Shown here piece after piece: positions 25,519 to 33,154 of a stretch of DNA of 64,000 nt. A program made the translations under genes and the position numbers. Position 1 is the first letter of the stretch; every line of letters starts with the position of its first letter. Source of the DNA: Xanthobacter autotrophicus (GTDB lineage Bacteria > Pseudomonadota > Alphaproteobacteria > Rhizobiales > Xanthobacteraceae); NCBI RefSeq assembly GCF_043194295.1, contig NZ_JBAFVK010000006.1, one strand, 5' to 3'. The notes under the pieces are model-generated. The model was not told the origin of the DNA, made no database searches, and saw nothing but the letters and a program-made list of their open reading frames with translations.

Positions 25519-27045
25519 TCAGGCGATCTTCAGTTCCTGCTCGGGCAGCATGGAGCCGGTCTCGCGCGCCTTCACGTGCCAGGAGAGGGCTTCCTCGATG
25601 ATGTGCGGGGTGTGGCCGCCCCGCGCACATCCCCGCGCGAAATAGTCGTCCAGCGCGTCGCGGTAGAGCGGGTGGACGCACTTGTCGATGATCACCCGCG
25701 CCCGCTCGCGGGGGGCGAGTTCCCGCAGGTCGGCAAGACCCTGCTCGGTGACGAGGATGTCCACGTCGTGCTCGGTGTGGTCCACATGGCTCACCATGGG
25801 CACCACCGAGGACAGGGCGCCGCCCTTGGCGATGGATTTCGTCACGAACACCGACAGATAGGCGTTGCGGGCGAAATCCCCCGAGCCGCCGATGCCGTTC
25901 ATCATGCCGGTGCCGCCCACATGGGTGGAGTTCACATTGCCGAAGATGTCGAATTCCAGCGCCGTGTTGATGCCGATGAGGCCGAGCCGGCGGATGATCT
26001 CCGGATGGTTGGAAATCTCCTGCGGGCGCAGGATGAGCCGCGACTTGTAATCGGCGATGCGCGGCATCACCTGGTCGTGCTTGGTCTTGGACAGGGTGAT
26101 GGACGAGCCCGAGGCGAAGTTCAGCTTGCCGGCGTCGAACAGGTCGAAGGTGGAGTCCTGCAGCACCTCCGAATACATGGTGAGATCGGAGAACGGGCTC
26201 TCGATGAAGCCGTGCATCACCGCATTGGCGATGGTGCCGATGCCGGCCTGCAGCGGCTGCAGGCGGTTGGTGAGCCGGCCGATCTTCACCTCGTGCTTCA
26301 GGAACTCCATGAGGTGGGAGGCGATGGCCGCCGTCTCGTGGTCCGGCGGCAGCACGTTGGAGGCGCTGTCCAGCTTCTGGGTGATGACGATGGCGGCGAT
26401 CTTCTCCGCCGGGATCGGAATGAAGGGCAGGCCCACCCGGCTCTCCGGCGCCACCACCGGGATCGGCTCGCGGAACGGCCGGCGGGTGGGGATGTAGATG
26501 TCGTGCAGCCCCTCCAGCTCCATGGGCTGGGTCAGGTTGATCTCGACGATCACCTTCTTGGCGAGGATGGCGAAGGTGGCCGAATTGCCCACCGAGGTGG
26601 TGGGGATGATGCCGCCCTGCGCGGTGATGCCCACCGCCTCGATCACCGCCACGTCCACCGGGCCGAGCTGGTTGGTGCGCAGGTGCTCCACCGTCTCCGA
26701 CAGGTGCTGGTCGACGAACATGACCTCGCCGGCATTGATGGCCTTGCGCAGCGCGGGGTCGGACTGGAACGGGATGCGGCGCGACAGCAGGTGGGCTTCC
26801 GCCATCTGCTTGTCGAGGTCGTTGCCCAGCGAGGCGCCGGTGATGAGCGTGATCTTCAGGGGGTGGCCGGCGGCATGGGCCACCTTGGCGCGGGCGGCCA
26901 GCGCCATGGGCACCGCCTTGGCCTCTCCCGCGCGGGTGAAGCCGCTCATGCCCACGATCATCCCGTCCTGGATGTGGTCGGCCGCTTCCTCGGCGGAGAC
27001 GATCTTGTCGGCGAGGGAAGAGAGGCGGATACGCGCGTGAGGCAT
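25519..27045 (-). CDS. Acetyl-CoA hydrolase/transferase family protein
   Basis: 508 residues of the class-I CoA-transferase family that includes succinyl-CoA:acetate CoA-transferase and acetyl-CoA hydrolase. Recognisable segments are GMSGFTRAGEAKAVP, the acyl-binding VGNSATF, the ALEFDIFGNVNSTH block with the probable catalytic glutamate, and GIGGSGDFARNA. Cytoplasmic; would move CoA between acetate and succinate or propionate. Start 27045 fits the family; an upstream in-frame start adds 11 residues. Which acyl donor it uses cannot be told from sequence alone. Confidence 0.88.
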   Translation of the reverse strand: MPHARIRLSSLADKIVSAEEAADHIQDGMIVGMSGFTRAGEAKAVPMALAARAKVAHAAGHPLKITLITGASLGNDLDKQMAEAHLLSRRIPFQSDPALRKAINAGEVMFVDQHLSETVEHLRTNQLGPVDVAVIEAVGITAQGGIIPTTSVGNSATFAILAKKVIVEINLTQPMELEGLHDIYIPTRRPFREPIPVVAPESRVGLPFIPIPAEKIAAIVITQKLDSASNVLPPDHETAAIASHLMEFLKHEVKIGRLTNRLQPLQAGIGTIANAVMHGFIESPFSDLTMYSEVLQDSTFDLFDAGKLNFASGSSITLSKTKHDQVMPRIADYKSRLILRPQEISNHPEIIRRLGLIGINTALEFDIFGNVNSTHVGGTGMMNGIGGSGDFARNAYLSVFVTKSIAKGGALSSVVPMVSHVDHTEHDVDILVTEQGLADLRELAPRERARVIIDKCVHPLYRDALDDYFARGCARGGHTPHIIEEALSWHVKARETGSMLPEQELKIA

Positions 27046-27133
27046 GGAGAGGCCGTCCCTGTCATGAGCCCATCCCATCGCGCATAGCGAGAGGCAGCCT
27101 ATGGCTGGAATTCGACTTAAGAGAAAACCTCTA

Positions 27134-27895
27134 TCAGGCGACGATGGCCACCGGCAGGCCGAAGGCGTCGGCTTCCGCTGGGTCGGGAAAGCGCAAGGCC
27201 TTGCCCTCGGCCACTCTTTTGGCGGTGACCGCGCAGGCGGCGGCGTCGATCAGGTCGTCCAGCCCTGCGCCGAGCGCGCGGGCGGTCTGCGCGTTCAGCA
27301 GATCAATCGGCACGCCCGATGCGCCCAAGAGCGTAAGCCGAAGGTCGAGCCCCGGCGGATAAGGCCGGTTCTTCACCTTCTTGGGCAGGTCGAGGGCGAC
27401 CTGTCCGTTCATGGCCCAGAAGGCCACTTCGGGGTGGCATTCCACGAGCCGGGGACGCAGCTCCGGTCGGCTGCGCAGCAGATGGTCCACCTCCGCCATC
27501 TTGGGGAACAGGTGGAAGCATTGCTTGGCCACCGCCCGCGGCGGATCGGAGGTGGCGAGGGCGGCGGCGCAGGCGGCACGGTAGCGGGTGGTCTCGTCGC
27601 CCGGCCCCACGCCGGCCATCACGGCGGCCCGCGCCGGGACCGAGAAGACGGAGGATTGCCGCATGCCCAGCAGCGGGCGCACCAGCCGCTCCGGCGCGCG
27701 CCCGCCGGCGCCAACCCGTTCAGGCAGGCCGATGGGCATGTCGATGGCTGTGATGTCGGGCGCGTCGGGCGCCTCGAACAACTCGTGGACGTGGGTGACA
27801 CGGGCGAGGGTGAGCACCTGCGCCCCATCCCACCGCGCCACGATCCAGCCGCCGCGACATCCGTCGATGCCGGCGAACGGCGGGGCGGCCGTCAC
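27134..27895 (-). CDS. DUF429 family protein (predicted RNase H-fold nuclease)
   Basis: 253 residues. FAGIDGCRGGWI at the start, AIDMPIGLPE, ECHPEVAFWAMNG and DDLIDAAACAVTA near the end match the DUF429 family, an RNase H-like fold of unproven function. GTG start at 27895, one base after the TGA of the upstream extensin-like gene, so the two are likely translated together. Confidence 0.82.
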   Translation of the reverse strand: MTAAPPFAGIDGCRGGWIVARWDGAQVLTLARVTHVHELFEAPDAPDITAIDMPIGLPERVGAGGRAPERLVRPLLGMRQSSVFSVPARAAVMAGVGPGDETTRYRAACAAALATSDPPRAVAKQCFHLFPKMAEVDHLLRSRPELRPRLVECHPEVAFWAMNGQVALDLPKKVKNRPYPPGLDLRLTLLGASGVPIDLLNAQTARALGAGLDDLIDAAACAVTAKRVAEGKALRFPDPAEADAFGLPVAIVA

Positions 27896-27896
27896 C

Positions 27897-29129
27897 TCAA
27901 TCCTCTCCCGCCTTGGCCTTGGGCAGGGGGAGGGTGGAGGCCTGGGGGATGGGCGCCGTGTAGTATTTGCGCTTCACCGAGCCGGTCTCCGGGTTGCTGG
28001 ATGGCGCATAGGACATGGGCACGCCCTGCGGACCCACCTGCCAGCCGGGAGGCATCCCCTGTGGCGCCGGCGGCTGCTGCGCGGCGGGGTAGGGCTGCGG
28101 CGCCCGGCCGGAGGACACGGCTGCCGGCGGCAAGGAAGATGGGGGCAAGGATGAGGGGGGCGGCGGCAGCGGCGACGAGGTGATGACAGCGGCCGGCCGC
28201 TGCAGGGTCGCGGCCGGGGGCGGCGGTGGCGGCGGCTCCTCCACCGGGGCGGGGGCCGGGCGCGGGCCGAACAGGGTGGAGAGGAACGAGGGCTGCGGTT
28301 CCGGCGCGGGCGGCGGCGGGGCGGCCTGCGGCTGCGGCGCGTAGACCGCCGGGGTGTAGGACGGCGCCTGCGCCGGGGCGCTGGCCGGCGCGAACTCGGG
28401 CTGCGGCGCGCCCATCGGCGGGGCCTTGGCGATGAGCGGCGCCGGCATGGGCCGGGGCGCCGGCTTGCAGATGGTGCGGCCCTTCTCGTGGCGCATCAGG
28501 TCCACATGGATGTGGTCGTAATGGAAGACGTTGGAGCCCGGCGCCAGCACGGTGGTGAAGCGCTCGCAGGCCCCGGCCTGCACCTGCAGCAGGAAGCCGC
28601 GCTCTTCCTGGGTGCCCTTCCAGCCGTTCTTCACGGTCACCCATCGCCCGTCGGCGATGCGGAAGGCGCCCACGTCCAAAGCGTTGCCGAAGGCGTGCTC
28701 GGAAATCTTGGCGCCGGCCTGCCCGTTCATGCCGCGGCAGGAATAGGCCGACATCTGGCTGATGGCGACCACCGGCTGGCCGAACCAGGCCAGTGCGGCG
28801 GGCTGCACCACGTCCTGCACCCACATGTCCACCTGGTGGATCACCGGGCAGGCGAGCTTGCCCGCCGGTTCCAGCACCACATTGCCCTCGGCGAGGGCGG
28901 TGACGCGGAAGGGATGCTCCATGCCGCACATACCCGGCCCGTCGATGGCCGGGATGGGCTCCATGAAGGCGGAGGGAATGACGCCCTTCTGGGCGATGCA
29001 TTGCTCCTCGGCTTCCACGCGCCAGGGATCGCGCGTTTCGAGCCCGAAACGGCAGCCGGTGAGCGCACCCGCGAGGAGCAGCGCAGGAAAAAGGAACCAC
29101 AAGGAGACGCGTGACATGCGCCGCACCAT
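27897..29129 (-). CDS. Extensin-like C-terminal domain lipoprotein
   Basis: 410 residues. Signal peptide with lipobox LTGC (C26), an extensin-like C-terminal domain (about 45-235; conserved GMEHPF, CPVIHQVDMWVQDVV, YSCRGMNGQAGAKISEHAFGNALDVGAF, HIHVDLM) and a long proline-rich tail of about 170 residues. The domain resembles DD-peptidase-like folds and is common in Hyphomicrobiales, where it is thought to act on peptidoglycan or the envelope; catalysis is unproven. Start 29129 or ATG 29117 are both possible; neither has a clear ribosome site. Confidence 0.82.
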   Translation of the reverse strand: MVRRMSRVSLWFLFPALLLAGALTGCRFGLETRDPWRVEAEEQCIAQKGVIPSAFMEPIPAIDGPGMCGMEHPFRVTALAEGNVVLEPAGKLACPVIHQVDMWVQDVVQPAALAWFGQPVVAISQMSAYSCRGMNGQAGAKISEHAFGNALDVGAFRIADGRWVTVKNGWKGTQEERGFLLQVQAGACERFTTVLAPGSNVFHYDHIHVDLMRHEKGRTICKPAPRPMPAPLIAKAPPMGAPQPEFAPASAPAQAPSYTPAVYAPQPQAAPPPPAPEPQPSFLSTLFGPRPAPAPVEEPPPPPPPAATLQRPAAVITSSPLPPPPSSLPPSSLPPAAVSSGRAPQPYPAAQQPPAPQGMPPGWQVGPQGVPMSYAPSSNPETGSVKRKYYTAPIPQASTLPLPKAKAGED

Positions 29130-29762
29130 GCCGGGGGCGGCGTTGCGAACGGGTTAAGGGCGCGGCGCGCCGACGGTAAAAATGGGCCTGAAACCTGTGA
29201 TGCAGGGCCTGCGCCGCCGCGCGATCCATGACGCTGGGACAGGAGGGGCATGCCCGCTTTTCGCATGCTCTCGCCCCTTTTCCACTGATGGTTCAGGGGA
29301 GAGCGAGGGGGCGGGGGGCAGGCCGAAGCAAGAAAGCGGCGCAAGAAAGCCGGGATCGTCCGGGTTCCCGACCCGCCGGATCCTGCCGACGCTTGAACGG
29401 CCCTCGTCGAAGCGCGCGGCCCAGGCGTTTGAGGCCGATGCCGGATGGCGGATCAGCAGGCCGTGGAGCCGGTCTGGACATTCAAAAGGGCATAACCCCG
29501 ATCATCCCCCGTCATTCCCGGGTCCGTCCCCGAAGTCCGCTCCTTCAGGTCGGCTCCTGTGAGCCGGAACGCGGGAGGGGAAAGCGGGACACCTGCGTTC
29601 CGGGCATTCCCGCCGAACCGCGGGGGTAGCCCGCGAGAACCGGTACCGGCCTCGCCACGGGGAAGGCCGGGCAAGACCGGCCGCGATGATGGCAACGCGC
29701 CTGCACGGGCGGCCGGCGCGGGGATGCAGGCGCCCACCGGGGGGTGGTTTTCGAACGGGCTC
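29130..29762. other. Long intergenic region with degenerate repeat-like sequence
   Basis: 633 nt with no supportable gene. It contains CGTCATTCCCGGGTCCG-type sequence near 29510-29527, which resembles the short dispersed palindromic intergenic repeats widespread in this order. Frames on both strands have arginine/proline-rich shadow composition and no ribosome sites. Confidence 0.45.
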
Positions 29763-30002
29763 CTAGCGATCGGCGCCGTCCGGCCCGGGCTTGGCGGTGC
29801 CTTCCTCGGCCTTGTCCCTGCCGTTGGGCGCAGGCTCGGGTTCGTCTTCGCCACGTCCTTCGAATGCCGCCTGGAGCTGCTCGGCGAGCTTCTTCAGGTC
29901 GTCGGGCATGTCTTCCTGCGTGTAGTCGTCGAACAACTGGCGCAGCTCACGGCCCAAAAGGTCCTGCCGTGCGGAGATGTCGCGACGGTGAGGCGTTCGC
30001 AT
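29763..30002 (-). CDS. NepR-like anti-sigma protein
   Basis: 79 residues. The core LGRELRQLFDD-YTQE-DMPDDLKKLAEQL (about 16-43) follows the NepR pattern L-x-x-L-(Y/F)-D-x-x-x-x-E-x-x-P-D-x-x-x-x-L-x-x-Q; NepR binds the general-stress sigma factor EcfG and is released by phosphorylated PhyR. The acidic C-terminal tail is disordered. ATG 30002 is chosen for an AGAGG site; ATG 30035 would add 11 residues. Neither ecfG nor phyR is in the window, so this would be a solitary NepR paralogue. Similarity rests on a short motif. Confidence 0.62.
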   Translation of the reverse strand: MRTPHRRDISARQDLLGRELRQLFDDYTQEDMPDDLKKLAEQLQAAFEGRGEDEPEPAPNGRDKAEEGTAKPGPDGADR

Positions 30003-30167
30003 GCCGCTGGCCTCTTTCTGATGCTGCGTCGTCATGGGGGTATCGAGGGGGCCTTCAGGGCGTGCCGTTCGCATGGCGGTTCTTCTGGACAGACGCGGGC
30101 GGTTTCCACATCTGACATCCGCCCGCGTGCGTTGCAATATGACAATTGACTCGATTGGTGACCGTGT

Positions 30168-30191
30168 CCGGCCCGCAGCGCCGCGGGCCGG
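30168..30191 (-). terminator. 9-bp GC hairpin after the 30212 gene
   Basis: CCGGCCCGC and GCGGGCCGG flank a 6-nt loop just past the stop of the small gene at 30212, before the NepR-like gene. No T-tract is seen, so it may only attenuate or stabilise. Confidence 0.35.
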
Positions 30192-30211
30192 GAAAGGGAG
30201 CCGGCGCACCT

Positions 30212-30505
30212 TTATTCCCGATAGAGGCGCGAGGGCCGCTCCGAGGGCCGCTCGTTGCCATCCGGCTCGCGATCGCCTTCGCCGTCGCTGCCGGCGAGGT
30301 CGATATCGATGTCGAGCCGGCGATCGGTCCCGCCGAAGGCGGCTTCGGCCTCGCGCAGCAGGCGCTGTTCCTCATCCGGCGCGCGGGGCCGGCGGGGATA
30401 ATCCCTGCGGCTTTCGCCCGGACGGAACTCCGCGCGGTCATAGCCATGGGGCGACGCGCTGGCAGGCCAGCTGCCGGACGTCGGCGCGTTTCGCGGTTCG
30501 CTCAT
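30212..30505 (-). CDS. Small charged stress-associated hypothetical protein
   Basis: 97 residues, unrecognised, hydrophilic and probably largely disordered: an R/P-rich first half with YDRAEFRPGESRRDYPRRPR, a short helical segment EEQRLLREAEAAFGG, then an acidic stretch DIDIDLAGSDGEGD. A strong GGAGGAG site precedes the ATG, supporting a real gene. An EcfG-type promoter lies 37 nt upstream, which predicts induction in the general stress response. Confidence 0.65.
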   Translation of the reverse strand: MSEPRNAPTSGSWPASASPHGYDRAEFRPGESRRDYPRRPRAPDEEQRLLREAEAAFGGTDRRLDIDIDLAGSDGEGDREPDGNERPSERPSRLYRE

Positions 30506-30541
30506 GCCGCTCCTCCACTCATGTCTCTCAGCCTGACCTGA

Positions 30542-30566
30542 AACGCACCATCGGGCCTTTGGTTCC
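30542..30566 (-). promoter_or_regulatory. EcfG (general stress sigma) promoter
   Basis: Read on the minus strand: GGAAC-N16-CGTT (AACG at 30542-30545, GTTCC at 30562-30566 on the plus strand). This matches the EcfG consensus exactly and is correctly oriented for the gene at 30212-30505, with a leader of about 30 nt. Confidence 0.75.
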
Positions 30567-30599
30567 AGCAGGCCGCGGCTTCACTTTCGGGCCATGGCG

Positions 30600-30625
30600 G
30601 GAACCTGCTGCACAGCTGTGCGGTT
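30600..30625 (+). promoter_or_regulatory. Imperfect EcfG-like promoter
   Basis: GGAAC-N16-CGGTT on the plus strand; the -10 part departs from CGTT by one base. It faces the DUF1328 gene but lies 264 nt before it, so relevance is doubtful. Confidence 0.25.
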
Positions 30626-30888
30626 GGATCAGCAAGGGCATGACGAAACAAGAGATGACGCAAGTGCTCGATGGATCAGGTGATCGACGCAACACGGGGT
30701 CCGTATCACTGAAACAGGAAGACACTGCGACGATTTCGGCCATGCGAAGACCGGGCGAGGACAGGGCCAAGTCGAGGATGCGGCGGGATCTGTCCGGATT
30801 CTGCGTTGTCCTCGCGCATGGAAAGCGATGGAGCCATTTCGCGATACCTATTTCGTCAGACCCATTTCGCCAGACATGGAGAACTGAA

Positions 30889-31062
30889 ATGCTGAGTTGG
30901 GCGGTTACATTTCTCGTCGTCGCGCTGATCGCGGCGGTTCTCGGCTTCGGCGGCATCGCCGGCACGGCCATCGAGATTGCGAAGATCATCTTCTTCGTCG
31001 CGATTGTGCTGTTCGTGATTTCCGCCGTGGCGGGCCTCATGCGGCGGGGACGCGCGCCCTGA
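30889..31062 (+). CDS. DUF1328 (YtjA-type) small membrane protein
   Basis: 57 residues, two membrane helices: LSWAVTFLVVALIAAVLGFGGIAG and IIFFVAIVLFVISAVAGLM, ending RRGRAP. This is the compact DUF1328/YtjA pattern. A GGAGA site precedes the ATG by 7 nt. Function unknown; relatives are often stress-induced in alphaproteobacteria. The 380-nt gap upstream holds an imperfect direct repeat ATTTCG(T/C)CAGAC (30851-30876) and no other gene. Confidence 0.85.
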   Translation: MLSWAVTFLVVALIAAVLGFGGIAGTAIEIAKIIFFVAIVLFVISAVAGLMRRGRAP

Positions 31063-31232
31063 ACGCCGGCCGGCCCGTCAAGGGCGAGGTCCGCAAAGGA
31101 AGGGCGGGTCCGCTGGTGCGGGCCCGCCCGAAGTTGCTTGGAGTACGCTTGTTATGACCGCTTAAGGTAAATGCCCCGTTGATCCGACGTTGATCCAGTC
31201 TGGGCTTCCACAACCGCAGGGCGTCCGCAGAC

Positions 31233-31258
31233 AAAAAAGGGGCGCCGGAGGGCGCCCC
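31233..31258 (-). terminator. Rho-independent terminator of the glycine-zipper gene
   Basis: Minus strand: GGGGCGCC, loop CTCC, GGCGCCCC, then TTTTTT. Perfect 8-bp stem with a U-tract, 27 nt past the stop of the gene at 31285. Confidence 0.9.
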
Positions 31259-31284
31259 TTCATCATGCGGATGAGCCAGTGCCC

Positions 31285-31557
31285 TCAGGGGCACTGCACC
31301 CGGTAGCGGTTGCCGTAGGAATCGCGCGCCCAGCAGGCCCGCGGGGTCGTCTCGGCGCCAATGATCGCACCTGTACCGGCGCCGATCAGGCCGCCCACCA
31401 GAGCGCCCGTGCCCGACCCCGTCGCCGCAGCGCCGATGAGTGCGCCCGTGCCGCCGCCGATCACCGCGCCGCCCACGGCCCGGTCCTGCCGCGAATATTC
31501 GCTGCAGCCCGCCAGCCCCAGCGCCAGCGCGCACACCATGAGAGCCGCTTTCATCAT
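31285..31557 (-). CDS. Glycine-zipper (YMGG-like) lipoprotein
   Basis: 90 residues. Signal peptide with lipobox LAGC (C18), then two glycine-zipper hairpins (GGAVIGGGTGALIGAAATGSG and ALVGGLIGAGTGAIIGA) and a short C-terminal cap with two cysteines (CWARD...VQC). Typical of small outer-membrane-associated envelope proteins in Hyphomicrobiales. GGGAGA ribosome site and a clear terminator. Function unknown. Confidence 0.85.
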   Translation of the reverse strand: MMKAALMVCALALGLAGCSEYSRQDRAVGGAVIGGGTGALIGAAATGSGTGALVGGLIGAGTGAIIGAETTPRACWARDSYGNRYRVQCP

Positions 31558-31603
31558 GTTCTCCCTTGCCTGATCCCGGCATCAGGCCGGGTCTCGGTCC
31601 AAA

Positions 31604-32038
31604 TCACTTTTCCACTCCCGACGCCGACCGGCGGTCGCCCTTCGGCGTGAAGGGTGCCGGGCGGCGTTTGCCTCCCGACGCTAGGGCATATAGCACGCAG
31701 CCCACACCGGCGCCCACTGCCACCGCAGCGACAATCACCGCCACAGAGGGCGGCGGGGCGGCCACGTGCCGCCGCAGGTCCGGCAGGTGGACCTCCGGCA
31801 GGTGGACCTGCGGCAGGTGGATGTTGGACAGGCCCACCTTGGACAGGGGGGCTTTGTGCAGATGGCTTTGCAGATCATCGGCCCGCTCGGAAATCCAGTC
31901 CTGGGCCTCCGACGCCATCCGCTGCAATCCGCCCGGCCTCGGCCACAGGGCGGACTGGAGGTCATCCAGTTCGTCCTTCAGCGCCCCGATCCGCCGGCTG
32001 ATCCTGTCAGCGGTGGTTTCCCTGTGCCATCCCAGCAT
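31604..32038 (-). CDS. Stress-associated single-pass membrane protein with HLP repeats
   Basis: 144 residues, unrecognised. N-terminal helical region (IGALKDELDDLQSAL, then DWISERADDLQSHLH), a short tandem repeat of V/I-HLP-E/Q (NIHLPQVHLPEVHLPDL, encoded by 18-bp DNA repeats near 31766-31820), one membrane helix (VAVIVAAVAVGAGVGCVLYAL) and a basic tail. Start 32038 has AGGAG about 9 nt upstream; an earlier in-frame ATG (32065) has none. An EcfG promoter lies about 135 nt upstream. The layout recalls small envelope stress proteins; function unknown. Confidence 0.65.
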   Translation of the reverse strand: MLGWHRETTADRISRRIGALKDELDDLQSALWPRPGGLQRMASEAQDWISERADDLQSHLHKAPLSKVGLSNIHLPQVHLPEVHLPDLRRHVAAPPPSVAVIVAAVAVGAGVGCVLYALASGGKRRPAPFTPKGDRRSASGVEK

Positions 32039-32173
32039 CGACCATTCTCCTGAGCCCGCGCCCACCGGATCTCGACGCGATCCGAGTGCGGGCTCCTGTC
32101 TTGAGATGTGAGAGCGGATGCGCCAATCCGATGGACATCATCCGACCGCATCCCGCTCATGAGCCCTTGATCA

Positions 32174-32198
32174 AACGCCCTGCGAAGGTTCCGGTTCC
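32174..32198 (-). promoter_or_regulatory. EcfG promoter of the 31604 gene
   Basis: Minus-strand GGAAC-N16-CGTT (GTTCC at 32194-32198, AACG at 32174-32177 on the plus strand), an exact match pointing at the gene starting at 32038. Confidence 0.75.
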
Positions 32199-32251
32199 GT
32201 TGTTTCTCGGGTGTTTGCGCAGGTATGGCGGCATTGCGTCGAAGATGGGGG

Positions 32252-32277
32252 GGAACCATGGCTAGGCCGCGGGCGTT
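32252..32277 (+). promoter_or_regulatory. EcfG promoter of otsBA
   Basis: GGAAC-N17-CGTT on the plus strand, 53 nt from the divergent EcfG promoter and about 84 nt before the otsB ATG. Trehalose synthesis is a known EcfG target in rhizobia and methylobacteria. Confidence 0.75.
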
Positions 32278-32360
32278 ATGGAGACTGTAATCCGATAGGG
32301 AGGTGGTTTGTGCTGACCGCGCTGCACCCATCCGCGACTCGAGCCGAGACCCGAGGTGAA

Positions 32361-33149
32361 ATGTCTGGAACACCGTCTGATGCGCCCGGCTCCGAAGCGC
32401 TGTTTCCGGCGGTGTGCGCGCAGGTGCGGACCGATACCCACGCCTTCTTCCTCGACGTGGATGGCAGCCTGATCGACATCGCGGAGCATCCCGACGCGGT
32501 GCGGATTCCCGAGCAGCTTCCCCAGATCCTGGCCACGCTGGCGGAGCAGGCGGACGGGGCGTTGGCGCTCGTCAGCGGGCGCACCATCCAATCCCTCGAC
32601 TTCCTGCTGCATCCGTTCGGCTTCGCCGCGGCGGGCAGCCACGGCGCCCAGATGCGTCTTGCGCCCGACGGCAAGATCCTCTCCGCGCCGCCCCTCGATG
32701 CCGTGCTCACCAGTACCGTGAAGGCGCTGGTGGAGGGATTTGACGGTGTGTTCGCCGAGGACAAGGGCACCGCCATCGCCGTCCACTACCGCGCCGCCCC
32801 CGATGCCGCGCCGCGCCTCGAGCGCGCGCTTCTGGACATCCTCGGCGCCCGGCAGGATGTGCGCCTCATGCCCGGCCATTGCGTGTTCGAGGTGAAGCCC
32901 GCGAGCCTCGACAAGGGCACGGCGGTGGCCGACTTCATGGGCCGTGCCCCGTTTGCCGGGCGCATTCCCCTCTTCATCGGCGACGATATCACCGACGAGG
33001 CCGGTTTCAGCGCCGTCACCGCGCGCGGTGGTCTGGCGCTGGCGGTCGGCACGCCCCGGCCGGGCACCCATGGGGTGCTCGCCGATCCCCGGTCGGTCCG
33101 GGCCTTTCTCACCCACCTCGCGGCGGCGCCGCGGCAACGACGGAGGTGA
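32361..33149 (+). CDS. otsB: Trehalose-6-phosphate phosphatase
   Basis: 262 residues of the HAD superfamily; removes phosphate from trehalose-6-phosphate. FFLDVDGSL carries nucleophile D32 and D34; SGRTIQSLD, the lysine-containing DKGTAV and GDDITDEAGF complete the HAD motifs. A GAGGTGA ribosome site precedes ATG 32361. The stop is 5 nt before the start of otsA, so the two genes form an operon. Cytoplasmic osmotic and desiccation protection. Confidence 0.93.
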   Translation: MSGTPSDAPGSEALFPAVCAQVRTDTHAFFLDVDGSLIDIAEHPDAVRIPEQLPQILATLAEQADGALALVSGRTIQSLDFLLHPFGFAAAGSHGAQMRLAPDGKILSAPPLDAVLTSTVKALVEGFDGVFAEDKGTAIAVHYRAAPDAAPRLERALLDILGARQDVRLMPGHCVFEVKPASLDKGTAVADFMGRAPFAGRIPLFIGDDITDEAGFSAVTARGGLALAVGTPRPGTHGVLADPRSVRAFLTHLAAAPRQRRR

Positions 33150-33154
33150 CCCTC

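Noticed and set aside
29453..29854. 133-residue minus-strand frame in the long intergenic region
   Set aside because: Low-complexity, no ribosome site, overlaps the better supported NepR-like gene and a dispersed repeat.
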